From positions 56,705 to 120,704 of the forward strand of contig CAAGLB010000161.1 of assembly GCA_900770635.1 (NCBI GenBank): a stretch of 64,000 bases of DNA, written 5' to 3'. The notes beneath the pieces are model-generated. The model was not told the DNA's origin. It saw only the letters and a list, made by a program, of their open reading frames with translations, and made no database searches. Of the stretch, positions 16,784 through 24,793 are shown piece after piece. Positions within the stretch are counted from its first letter, which is position 1. Every line of letters starts with the position of its first letter. The position numbers and the translations under genes are program-made. This stretch comes from an uncultured Alistipes sp. Lineage in GTDB: Bacteria; Bacteroidota; Bacteroidia; Bacteroidales; Rikenellaceae.

Positions 16784-18178
16784 ATGGCATTGATTAGATG
16801 TAAGAGTTGTAACAATCCTATATCGAGTCGTCTTTCGGCGTGTCCTTTTTGTGGCGCTTCGATCGATGGTGCTGCTGAGGCCACTGCGGCGCAGACGGCC
16901 AACGCTGTTAACACCATAAACGACCAGAATGCAGCCCCTCGTCGCACACTTAACGATATTATCGCTGAGCGCCAGACTCGCTCTGCAACCATCAACGACA
17001 CGCACACCAAGCCCGAAGCTACGGTTGTGCTTCAGCCTCAGCCTAAGGTCGAGCCAAAGCCTGTGGTTGAACCTAAGCCCGAACCTAAGCCCGAGCCTAA
17101 GCCAGAACCCAAGGCCGAGCCAAAGCCAGAACCAAAGCCAGTTCCACAGCCAGTACCTAAGGCTGAGCCAAAGCCCGAGCCAAAGCCGGCTCCACAACCC
17201 AAGTCTAATCCTGAACCAGCACGTGTTGCCTACGATGCGGGCTACAATCGTGAGGAGCGCATTATAGACGATCTCGAGGCCGAGATTGTGCGTCACAAGC
17301 GCTCGTCGGCAGGTTTTCTGATTCTCTCTATCGTGCTTCTCGTGGCGCTCGTTCCGCTCACAATTTTTGCTGTGCAGAACTACGACAAGGTGAAGACCAT
17401 CGAGAAAGATTATGCCCTCGTTGAGTCGGCACGCCGTCTGTTCGAGGAGCAGAACACCCTGCTTCAGCGTGATGCCGAGTCGTTGGTTAAGGAGCTTGAA
17501 CGCTATAAGGGTAAGAACGATACCATGATGCAGCGCTACCAGGAGGCTGTGACAATGCTCGAGCAGCTGCAGCGTGAGAAGGCTTATAACTACAACCAGC
17601 TTGCCAAGTACCGCAAGGAGGTTAGTGTGCTTAAAGGTGTCATGAAGGGCTACCTTCGCCAGATCGATTCGTTGAACTATATTAATACCGACCTTAAAGC
17701 TAAGAATACTGCCTACGAGCGCGAGCGCCGAGATTATCTTGAGCGCACCGAGAAGGCCGAGGAGCTTGCCGAAGAGTACAAAACAAAGGTGCGCATCGGC
17801 TCGGTTATCCGCACAGGTGGTGTTCACATGGTGGCGCTCAACGAGAATAGTAGGCCTGTTAAGCGTATGAAGGTTGCCTCACGCCTACGTGTCGATTTCG
17901 AGCTTACGGCCAACGAGCTTGCCGAGCCAGGCGAAAAGATTATATATGTACGCATCACGGGCCCTGATGGCTATCCGTTGCCTTCGGCCAAGAATATAAC
18001 ATTCGACTATGAGGGCGAGAGCCTTACTGCGTCGGCTATGCGAAAGGTGAGCTACGAGAACCAGTCTGTTCCTGTGAGCGTGTTCTACGACAACGAGTCG
18101 TTTGATCCCGGCGAGTATAGTGTTGACATCTACGTCGATGGTCGTCATTGTGGTAGTGGTAGCACCTACTTCGAATAA
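16784..18178 (+). CDS. Zinc-ribbon, Pro-rich, single-pass membrane protein with coiled coil
   Basis: 464 residues, unrecognised as a whole. Order: N-terminal zinc ribbon CKSCNNPISSRLSACPFC; a low-complexity region of repeated PKPEPKPEPK units, residues about 75-145; a transmembrane helix around residues 176-197; a long coiled coil to about residue 325; and a C-terminal beta domain with VRIGSVIRTGG and DGYPLPSAKNITFDYEGES. This places a zinc ribbon in the cytosol and a rod plus beta domain in the periplasm. Function unknown. Copy B of the cloverleaf element begins two bases after the stop. Confidence 0.75.
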   Translation: MALIRCKSCNNPISSRLSACPFCGASIDGAAEATAAQTANAVNTINDQNAAPRRTLNDIIAERQTRSATINDTHTKPEATVVLQPQPKVEPKPVVEPKPEPKPEPKPEPKAEPKPEPKPVPQPVPKAEPKPEPKPAPQPKSNPEPARVAYDAGYNREERIIDDLEAEIVRHKRSSAGFLILSIVLLVALVPLTIFAVQNYDKVKTIEKDYALVESARRLFEEQNTLLQRDAESLVKELERYKGKNDTMMQRYQEAVTMLEQLQREKAYNYNQLAKYRKEVSVLKGVMKGYLRQIDSLNYINTDLKAKNTAYERERRDYLERTEKAEELAEEYKTKVRIGSVIRTGGVHMVALNENSRPVKRMKVASRLRVDFELTANELAEPGEKIIYVRITGPDGYPLPSAKNITFDYEGESLTASAMRKVSYENQSVPVSVFYDNESFDPGEYSVDIYVDGRHCGSGSTYFE

Positions 18179-18180
18179 AT

Positions 18181-18311
18181 AATTTCTTGTGATAAGGGCG
18201 CAATCTGCGGCACATCGCTAAAAGTTGACCACCCTGGGCTGTACTAGTTGTACTATCCCAGAGTGGTCACTTTTGCGATGTACCACATCTCACGGCTTCT
18301 GACAAGAAATT
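18181..18311 (+). repeat. Cloverleaf inverted-repeat element, copy B
   Basis: Outer arms aatttcttgt (18181-18190) and acaagaaatt (18302-18311) pair perfectly, with a different sequence from copy A. Inside are a small hairpin (cgca/tgcg) and a long hairpin from about 18213 to 18279 (arms ttgaccaccctggg-like and cccagagtggtca-like) with a TAC/GTA tip. Confidence 0.85.
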
Positions 18312-18324
18312 TTATCTCGCTAAT

Positions 18325-18474
18325 TGATGGGGTAGGGGCTGGGATAAATAGGATCGCTTCGCTTGATGGGATAAATGTGGGCGCTTCGCTCGATAGGGAT
18401 TTTCCATCTATCCTATTCGTCCTATCTTCCCTATTCTCCCTGTCGTCTTTGTCGTCCCTATCGTCCTTTTCTCC
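18325..18474. repeat. Low-complexity TCCCTATC-like tract
   Basis: A degenerate tract: a purine-rich left half (gggataaat repeats, two copies of cgcttcgctyga) and a pyrimidine-rich right half built from variations of tccctat/tcgtcc. The same kind of tract recurs at 52797-52925. No gene seen. Confidence 0.55.
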
Positions 18475-19647
18475 CTATCTCACCTTGCACTCATATTCTC
18501 TGCCAAAGCGGTCGGTGACGCTAATCGTAATCTCGCTATTTGGCTCGGTGCGTTTAAGGCGGAAATAATGGCTGTGGGGTGCTGCCGAACGACGTAGGCG
18601 CTGCATGATGATGTCGCTATAATCTGCCTCATTCTCAACATAATACATGTAGTCGGGATCGAGGATTGTTATCTGCTCCATAGCACCTATTGGCTCTCCA
18701 TTCTCCCTCCACTCGACACTATGTTTGTCGTCCCAGCCGATGACCTTAACGACGATATACTCCTCGTTGTTCTCAACCTCGCCCTCGTGCCATATTCTCA
18801 CCCTCTCTTGGCTTTTGTCAAACGTGCGGAAGTGCCACTGCCACAGGTTGTTGCGCTCCTCGATGCATAGCACTCCAGGGGGTGTTCCGTCGGTGCAGAT
18901 GGGCGCAAACCATAGGTTGCCGCACACCTGTGCCACGCTATGCTCTATCGTGTTTTTGCCAAGCTCAACGGTGGCGTGGCGGTGACGATGACCTGTGATG
19001 AAGTGTAGCTCGTTGCTGCGAAACATGTGCATAATATCTCGGGCATACGGCTTTGTTTTGCCCTTTCGGAAGTCGTATGCTGGGGCGTGCATGCATACCG
19101 CTATGCGCTCATTTTTAGCTATATTCTTCGCTACTGTTCGCAGCCATTTGCGTTGCTCTTTGTCGAGTTCTATGGAGTAATCCTCGTAGCCCCGATATAA
19201 GATGTTGTCGAGCAGTATAAAGTGGGTATCTGCGAGTGTAAAGCTCTTATAACGAGTACCAAATGCCGCCTCATATTCCTGTTCTTTGGCTCTCTCGTTG
19301 CCCTCTATGTTGCGGTCGTGGTCGTGGTTGCCAATGACGGTTATCAGCTCCGCATCGAGGGTTGAGAATAGCTCTTTGACTTGTGCTAAAAAAGCCATAT
19401 TATCCCACGCTACATCGCCCGTTATAAGCACGTATGTAGGCAGGGTGGTTGTTGCTCTATATTCGTCGACAATGGTCTGAATCTCAGGGAGTATCTCTTG
19501 TTCTAATCGAGCAAGTTGCGCCTCGGTTTGTGGCTGGGTGTCGCCCACAACAATAAGGTTGAACCCCGACTCCTGCGCCATGCTTGGTGTGGATAGGCAG
19601 AGGGTGGCGATGCACAATAAAAGTGATAGTGATGCTATATGTTTCAT
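18475..19647 (-). CDS. Secreted calcineurin-like metallophosphoesterase
   Basis: 390 residues. After a Sec signal peptide (MKHIASLSLLLCIATLCLSTPSMA) all metal-binding blocks are seen: VVGDTQPQ, LITGDVAWD, GNHDHD, MHAPAYD and ITGHRHRH. These hold two metal ions for phosphoester hydrolysis; the substrate is unknown. A beta-rich domain of about 130 residues follows the catalytic part. The start is the ATG at 19647; the longer frame from TTG 19665 would read through the promoter box. That box, TATCTTTG (19652-19659), ends only 4 bases before the ATG. Confidence 0.88.
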   Translation of the reverse strand: MKHIASLSLLLCIATLCLSTPSMAQESGFNLIVVGDTQPQTEAQLARLEQEILPEIQTIVDEYRATTTLPTYVLITGDVAWDNMAFLAQVKELFSTLDAELITVIGNHDHDRNIEGNERAKEQEYEAAFGTRYKSFTLADTHFILLDNILYRGYEDYSIELDKEQRKWLRTVAKNIAKNERIAVCMHAPAYDFRKGKTKPYARDIMHMFRSNELHFITGHRHRHATVELGKNTIEHSVAQVCGNLWFAPICTDGTPPGVLCIEERNNLWQWHFRTFDKSQERVRIWHEGEVENNEEYIVVKVIGWDDKHSVEWRENGEPIGAMEQITILDPDYMYYVENEADYSDIIMQRLRRSAAPHSHYFRLKRTEPNSEITISVTDRFGREYECKVR

Positions 19648-19651
19648 ACTG

Positions 19652-19659
19652 CAAAGATA
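19652..19659 (-). promoter_or_regulatory. TAnnTTTG box directly before the phosphoesterase start
   Basis: TATCTTTG on the minus strand, 4 bases from the ATG; the transcript would have almost no leader. Confidence 0.55.
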
Positions 19660-19733
19660 ATGCAAAAACCTAAAATCGCAGTGTGGCGCATGAAAATTGT
19701 GCTGTCGTGCGTGCGCATGTGAGAAAATTTTTA

Positions 19734-19741
19734 TATCTTTG
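19734..19741 (+). promoter_or_regulatory. TAnnTTTG box of dnaX
   Basis: TATCTTTG 7 bases before the dnaX ATG at 19749, implying a leaderless or very short-leader transcript. Confidence 0.55.
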
Positions 19742-19748
19742 TCGAGTT

Positions 19749-21584
19749 ATGGAGAATTTTGTAGTATCAGCACGCAAGTATCGCCCTGCAACCTTTGCTT
19801 CGGTTGTGGGACAACGACATATAACATCGACGCTCAAAAATGCTATCGAGCGTGGTCAGCTGGCGCATGCCTATCTCTTCTGTGGCCCTCGTGGTGTTGG
19901 TAAGACAACATGTGCCCGCATCTTTGCTAAGGCTATAAACTGCCAGAATCCTAATGGTGGCGAGGCATGCAACGAGTGCGAGTCATGCCGCTCGTTCAAC
20001 GAAGGTCGCTCGCTCAATGTTCACGAGCTCGATGCTGCATCAAACAACTCGGTGGATGACATCCGCAACCTTATCGAGCAGGTGCGCATCATCCCTCAGC
20101 AAGGTAAATATTCGGTATTTGTTATCGACGAGGTCCACATGCTCTCGCCGGCGGCGTTCAACGCTTTTTTGAAGACCTTGGAGGAACCACCTCGCCATGC
20201 TGTATTCATCCTTGCAACAACCGAGAAACATAAGATTATACCTACTATCTTGTCACGATGCCAGATCTACGACTTCAATCGTATTCGTGTTGAGGACGGC
20301 GTTGAGTATCTCCGTTATATCGCTTCGCAGGAGGGTGTCGAGGCTGACGACGAGGCGCTCAACCTTATCTCGCATAAGGCAGATGGCGGTATGCGTGATG
20401 CTCTGTCGATGTTCGATAAGGCGGTATCGTTCTGTGGCAATAAGCTAAGCTACAAAGATGTTGCGGCAACGCTTAATGTTCTCGATTACGACACTTACTT
20501 CTCGGCAACCGATATGCTGCTTGAGGGACGATATATTGACGCCCTAATGCTTTTTGACGAGGTGCTTAGTCGAGGCTTCTCGCCTCAGGTCTTTGTGTCG
20601 GGACTAAATGCCCACATGCGTGACCTGCTTATGTCGAAGGGCCCTGCTATCTCGCTTGTCGAGTTTACGGGAAGGCTCATCGAGCGATATAAGGAGCAGG
20701 CTACACGCTGTAGCGAGGCGTTCTTGTTTGGAGCTATATCGCTGCTTACCGAGGCTGATGGCAAGATACGACAGTCGTCGAATCAGCGTCTGCTTGTTGA
20801 ACTGGGGCTCATGAAGATTGCGGGCCTCGGTCAAAAAAAAAATGACGAGGTAGCATCGCTCAGCCTTGAGATAGATGTGCCGCTGCCTGAGTTGCAGCCA
20901 TCGCAACCTGTGCAACAGCAACCGGCACAACCTGTGCAACAATCTGCGCCACAACCAGCGGTGCAGCCTCAGCAACCTATGCCACAGCCAGCGGTGCAGC
21001 CACAGCAGCCTACGTCGCAACCGGCACAACCACAGCCCTCTGTATCGGTAGCGCCAAAGTCTGAGCCTATGTCAGCTGCTGCGCCAGTTGAGAAGCCTGC
21101 TGAAAATGCTATGTCTCGTGCCGCTGCGCCACGTAGCCGCAGAGTAGGTCTGTCGCTTGGCTCGTTGCTCTCGGAGGATGTGAACAAGCAAACAAAGACC
21201 GAAACGTCGGCATCGGTCGATGATGTAGATCCCGATTGCGAGAAGAAGCTTTTGGCAATTAAGACTCAGTTTGTTGAGATACTATCTAAGGGCCGTATGC
21301 GCTATGTCCCTGTCTTCGAGACCATGAAGGTCAAGGATCGAATGATACAAGTGACAGTGCCGTCGAAGGAACTTTTCGAGGAGATTATGCGTGATAAGCT
21401 CGAGTGGCTCAAAGAGTTGCAGAAGCTCGCAGGAGTGACGTGTAGCATCGACATGGAGGTTGTTGTCAACGAGGCGGTACGCATTGCTCGACCAATAACC
21501 ATCGAGGATAGGTTGCGCCACATGGTGGGTAAGAACGAGCGCTTGAAGGAGATGATCGAGATGTTAGTGCTCGATGCCGAGTAG
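19749..21584 (+). CDS. dnaX: DNA polymerase III subunit gamma/tau
   Basis: 611 residues. DnaX is the ATPase of the clamp loader. MENFVVSARKYRPATFASVVGQ opens the protein; Walker A is GPRGVGKTTCARIF, a four-Cys zinc module follows (CQNPNGGEACNECESC), then VIDEVHML (Walker B) and LSRCQ (sensor). A Pro/Gln-rich linker (residues about 375-450) leads to a C-terminal tau-like domain. I reject the GTG at 19683 as start because the promoter box lies between it and the ATG. At 20833-20842 a run of ten A's (codons Q-K-K-N, residues 362-365) is followed by a stop at once in the -1 frame and after three codons in the +1 frame, the layout of a gamma/tau slippage site. Confidence 0.96.
   Translation: MENFVVSARKYRPATFASVVGQRHITSTLKNAIERGQLAHAYLFCGPRGVGKTTCARIFAKAINCQNPNGGEACNECESCRSFNEGRSLNVHELDAASNNSVDDIRNLIEQVRIIPQQGKYSVFVIDEVHMLSPAAFNAFLKTLEEPPRHAVFILATTEKHKIIPTILSRCQIYDFNRIRVEDGVEYLRYIASQEGVEADDEALNLISHKADGGMRDALSMFDKAVSFCGNKLSYKDVAATLNVLDYDTYFSATDMLLEGRYIDALMLFDEVLSRGFSPQVFVSGLNAHMRDLLMSKGPAISLVEFTGRLIERYKEQATRCSEAFLFGAISLLTEADGKIRQSSNQRLLVELGLMKIAGLGQKKNDEVASLSLEIDVPLPELQPSQPVQQQPAQPVQQSAPQPAVQPQQPMPQPAVQPQQPTSQPAQPQPSVSVAPKSEPMSAAAPVEKPAENAMSRAAAPRSRRVGLSLGSLLSEDVNKQTKTETSASVDDVDPDCEKKLLAIKTQFVEILSKGRMRYVPVFETMKVKDRMIQVTVPSKELFEEIMRDKLEWLKELQKLAGVTCSIDMEVVVNEAVRIARPITIEDRLRHMVGKNERLKEMIEMLVLDAE
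20833..20842 (+). promoter_or_regulatory. Candidate slippage site in dnaX (A10)
   Basis: Ten consecutive A's at the junction of the clamp-loader core and the Pro/Gln linker. In the -1 frame TGA follows at 20843-20845; in the +1 frame TAG follows at 20851-20853. A product of about 365 residues would result, equivalent to the gamma form made by frameshifting in E. coli or transcript slippage in Thermus. Confidence 0.65.
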
Positions 21585-21627
21585 CGCTTTAATTAGAGAG
21601 AATATAAAACAAAAAATAAGTACAATT

Positions 21628-22920
21628 ATGAAGAATTTTATTGAGGAGCTCGAGTGGCGTGGTATGATCCATACCGTGATGCCAGGAGCTAAGGAGGAAC
21701 TTGAGAAGGGTATGGCTTCGGCATACCTCGGCATCGATCCAACAGCCGACTCATTGCATATTGGTCATTTGGTGGGTGTTATGATTTTGAAGCACTTCCA
21801 GATGTGTGGCCACCGTCCTATCGCCTTGATTGGTGGTGCTACGGGCATGATTGGCGATCCATCGGGTAAGTCGCAGGAGCGTAACCTTTTGGACGAGGCA
21901 ACCCTCCGCCACAACCAGGAGGCTATCAAGGCGCAGCTTGCTAAGCTTATCGATTTCGACTCGGAGGCTAAGAACAAGGCTATCTTGGTTAATAACTACG
22001 ACTGGATGAAGGAGTTCTCGTTCCTCGACTTTGCACGTGACATCGGTAAGTGCATCACCGTAAACTACATGATGGCTAAGGACTCAGTTAAGAAGCGCTT
22101 CAATGGCGAGGGCGACGGTATGTCGTTTACCGAGTTTACCTACCAGCTATTGCAGGGCTACGACTTCTTGCACCTCTACCAGAAGCACGGCTGTAAGTTC
22201 CAGCTTGGTGGTGCCGACCAGTGGGGTAACATCACCACAGGTACTGAGCTTATCCGTCGTAAGCTCGGCTCTGAGGCTGAGGCATTTGCTATCACATGTC
22301 CACTTATCACAAAGGCTGACGGCACTAAGTTTGGTAAGACCGAGTCGGGTAACGTATGGCTCGATGCTCGCTACACCTCGCCATATAAGTTCTACCAGTT
22401 CTGGTTGAATGTGAGCGACGAGGATGCTAAGCGCTATATCAAGATTTTTACGCTTCTCGACCGTGAGACTATCGAGTCACTTATCAAGGAGCACGACGAG
22501 GCACCACACCTTCGTATCTTGCAGAAGCGTCTTGCCGAGATTCTTACAGAAACTATTCACTCACGTGAGGAGCTCGAGAAGGCTCAGGCAGCTACCAACA
22601 TCTTGTTTGGAAACGCTACCTCTGAGGCTTTGCGCTCGTTGGACGAGGCTACATTGTTGCAGGTGTTCGAGGGCGTTCCTCAGTTCACCATCTCTCGTGA
22701 CAACCTCGACAAACCATTTGTAGATGTTGTTGCTGAGGTGTGCAAGGTATTCCCATCTAAGGGCGAGTGCCGTAAGATGGTGCAGGGTGGTGGCGTTCAG
22801 CTCAATAAGGAGAAGGTTATGGATGCTCAGCGCCCTGTGGTTGAGAGCGACCTTATCGCTGGCAAGTATCTACTCGTGCAGAAGGGCAAGAAGAACTACT
22901 TCCTAATTACTGTTGAGTAG
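21628..22920 (+). CDS. tyrS: Tyrosine--tRNA ligase
   Basis: 430 residues, class I synthetase charging tRNA-Tyr. SLHIGHLVGVM is the HIGH motif, GGADQWGNITTG binds tyrosine and KFGKTESG is the KMSKS equivalent; a C-terminal S4 RNA-binding domain ends the protein. Start ATG 21628 fits the family N-terminus (MKNFIEELEWRGMI); an upstream in-frame start at 21574 would overlap dnaX and add unrelated residues. It lies 43 bases after dnaX. Confidence 0.96.
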   Translation: MKNFIEELEWRGMIHTVMPGAKEELEKGMASAYLGIDPTADSLHIGHLVGVMILKHFQMCGHRPIALIGGATGMIGDPSGKSQERNLLDEATLRHNQEAIKAQLAKLIDFDSEAKNKAILVNNYDWMKEFSFLDFARDIGKCITVNYMMAKDSVKKRFNGEGDGMSFTEFTYQLLQGYDFLHLYQKHGCKFQLGGADQWGNITTGTELIRRKLGSEAEAFAITCPLITKADGTKFGKTESGNVWLDARYTSPYKFYQFWLNVSDEDAKRYIKIFTLLDRETIESLIKEHDEAPHLRILQKRLAEILTETIHSREELEKAQAATNILFGNATSEALRSLDEATLLQVFEGVPQFTISRDNLDKPFVDVVAEVCKVFPSKGECRKMVQGGGVQLNKEKVMDAQRPVVESDLIAGKYLLVQKGKKNYFLITVE

Positions 22921-22921
22921 G

Positions 22922-23281
22922 GTGGAAAAGCTATATACAATACGCCTCGACGGCATCTATTTGCGTGCCTACCACGGCTGCTATGACCTTGAGCAGCAGG
23001 TGGGCAACCGCTTCCGTGTCGACTTGGCTATACGCACCCCACTTGGCGATTTGCCTAAGAGCGACGATGTGCGCCAGGCTGTGAACTACCTCACTGTATA
23101 TGAGATTGTTGAGCGTACTATGCAGCGCACGCAGCGCACCATTGAGGCGGCAGCAACAAATATCATCGAGGCTGTTAAGGAGGCATTCCCCGAGATTGTT
23201 GATGTGGAGTGTACCGTGTCGAAGCTTGCTCCTCCGCTTGGCGGTAAGATTGATAGGGTAAGTGTAACGTTAATAGGCTAA
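22922..23281 (+). CDS. folB: Dihydroneopterin aldolase
   Basis: 119 residues. FolB cleaves dihydroneopterin in folate synthesis. YTIRLDGIYLRAYHGCYDLEQQVGN carries the substrate-binding Tyr/His/Gly segment and VNYLTVYEIVERTMQR the central helix; KLAPPLGGKIDRVSVTL ends it. The start is uncertain: GTG at 22922, one base after the tyrS stop, is preferred; TTG at 22913 would overlap tyrS by eight bases. Both suggest translational coupling. Confidence 0.9.
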   Translation: MEKLYTIRLDGIYLRAYHGCYDLEQQVGNRFRVDLAIRTPLGDLPKSDDVRQAVNYLTVYEIVERTMQRTQRTIEAAATNIIEAVKEAFPEIVDVECTVSKLAPPLGGKIDRVSVTLIG

Positions 23282-23294
23282 CTATTAGAAAATT

Positions 23295-24767
23295 ATGGCA
23301 AATACAGAAAAACGTGGCGGCTTCGGTGGTAAGCTTGCTGCAATACTCGCCGCCGCAGGCTCGGCTATCGGTCTGGGCAACATCTGGCGATTCCCATATA
23401 TCACATCTGAGAATGGTGGAGGTGCTTTTATCCTCATCTACCTTGGCTGCATCCTCTTTCTTGGTCTTCCGCTGCTCATTGCTGAGTTTGCTGTGGGCCA
23501 CAATGCAAAGAAGAATCCTATCGACGCCTTTGCCTCTATCAAGCGTGGCTGGGGCTGGCTGGGTGCTGCGGGCCTCATCTCGGTGTTCCTCATCATGGGC
23601 TACTACTTTGTTATCTCGGGCTGGACACTTAACTACGCTATTGCCTCGGCAACAAACTCTATAGGTAGCGATTTTGGTGGTTTCTTCACGAATTTCACTA
23701 CGGCTACATGGAGGCCTCTGATCTTCACCTACATATTTATCGTCGCCAACCATGCCATCATCAATGGCGGTGTGCAGGGCGGTATCGAGAAGGCTTCGAA
23801 GGTTATGATGCCACTTCTGTTTGCTATTCTTGTCGTGTTGGCAATCTACTCGTTGTGGCTGCCTGAGGGCCGTGAAGCGTTGGTCAACGTCTTCACTCCC
23901 GACTTCTCGAAGGTTACGGGCAAGTCGTTCCTTGCGGCTATGGGCCAGGCATTCTTCACCCTATCAATCGGTATGGGTGCGATGCTTATCTATGGCTCAT
24001 ATTTTAAGAAGGGCACTAAGCTTGCGGGTACAGCTATTAGCGTTGTGTCGCTCGACACGTTTGTGGCACTCACCGCTGCTGTCATCATCTTCTCGGCAGG
24101 TGTCGAGAACGAGAGCGGCATGCAGCTTGCGTTTGTTGCTATGCCTAAGGTCTTCTCTGCTATGCCTTTTGGTAACTTCTGGGCTATGCTCTTCTTCTTG
24201 TTGTTGGGCCTTGCTGCCTTGTCGTCAACAATATCTATGCACGAGGCTGTGACATCTTTCTTCGTCGAGAAGTGTGGCATGTCACGTAAGCATGGTGCAC
24301 GCTTAGTGACACTCTTTGTGCTTATCCTCGCCACCGTAGCATCGCTGTCGCTTGGCGACTGGAGCGAATATACTGTTGCGGGCATGAACATATTTGCTCT
24401 GCTCGACAATTTTACATCTATCGTCATGTTGCCTCTATTGGGCATCCTCACAGCTGTATTCGTTGGCTGGTTGTGGAAGAAGGAGGATATGCGTGCTGAG
24501 CTCACTGCCGAGGGTGGTGTCGACAAGGCGACATATCCCGTTATCCGCTTCTTGTTGCGCTGGGTATGCCCTGTGTTGGTGAGCGTGGTATTCATCTTTG
24601 GCATCATCGACTTTGCTAAGAGCCTTAGGCCTGCTGAGGAGGTAGCTCCTGCGGTTGAGCCGACAGAGCTATATCTCGAGGTTGTGGGTGCTGAGGCGTG
24701 TGATGCGTTGCCCGAGAATGCTATCGAGCATGTCAAAATAGAAGTTGTAGAAACCGATAATAACTAA
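23295..24767 (+). CDS. Sodium-dependent transporter (NSS/SNF family)
   Basis: 490 residues. The first helix has the NSS signature AAGSAIGLGNIWRFPY for sodium and substrate binding, followed by GGGAFILIYL. Bacterial relatives (TnaT, LeuT, MhsT) import amino acids with sodium; aromatic or aliphatic amino acids would be reasonable here. About 11-12 membrane helices, then a charged C-terminal tail rich in Glu. 13 bases after folB, 26 before the fumarase gene. Confidence 0.9.
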   Translation: MANTEKRGGFGGKLAAILAAAGSAIGLGNIWRFPYITSENGGGAFILIYLGCILFLGLPLLIAEFAVGHNAKKNPIDAFASIKRGWGWLGAAGLISVFLIMGYYFVISGWTLNYAIASATNSIGSDFGGFFTNFTTATWRPLIFTYIFIVANHAIINGGVQGGIEKASKVMMPLLFAILVVLAIYSLWLPEGREALVNVFTPDFSKVTGKSFLAAMGQAFFTLSIGMGAMLIYGSYFKKGTKLAGTAISVVSLDTFVALTAAVIIFSAGVENESGMQLAFVAMPKVFSAMPFGNFWAMLFFLLLGLAALSSTISMHEAVTSFFVEKCGMSRKHGARLVTLFVLILATVASLSLGDWSEYTVAGMNIFALLDNFTSIVMLPLLGILTAVFVGWLWKKEDMRAELTAEGGVDKATYPVIRFLLRWVCPVLVSVVFIFGIIDFAKSLRPAEEVAPAVEPTELYLEVVGAEACDALPENAIEHVKIEVVETDNN

Positions 24768-24793
24768 TATAAAACTAATAATTCTCAAAAATT

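Noticed and set aside
16772..17827. Long minus-strand open frame opposite the zinc-ribbon/coiled-coil gene
   Set aside because: It reads Leu/Trp/Arg-rich repeats that are just the complement of the PKPEPKPEPK region; no start signal, and the plus-strand gene has clear domains and a promoter.
18325..18474. Repeated TCCCTATC/TCGTCC words as a CRISPR-like array
   Set aside because: Units are too short and irregular, with no constant repeat, no spacers and no cas genes.
23990..24736. 248-codon minus-strand open frame inside the NSS transporter gene
   Set aside because: The plus strand encodes a well-conserved transporter; the antisense frame has no recognisable domain and is a by-product of codon bias.
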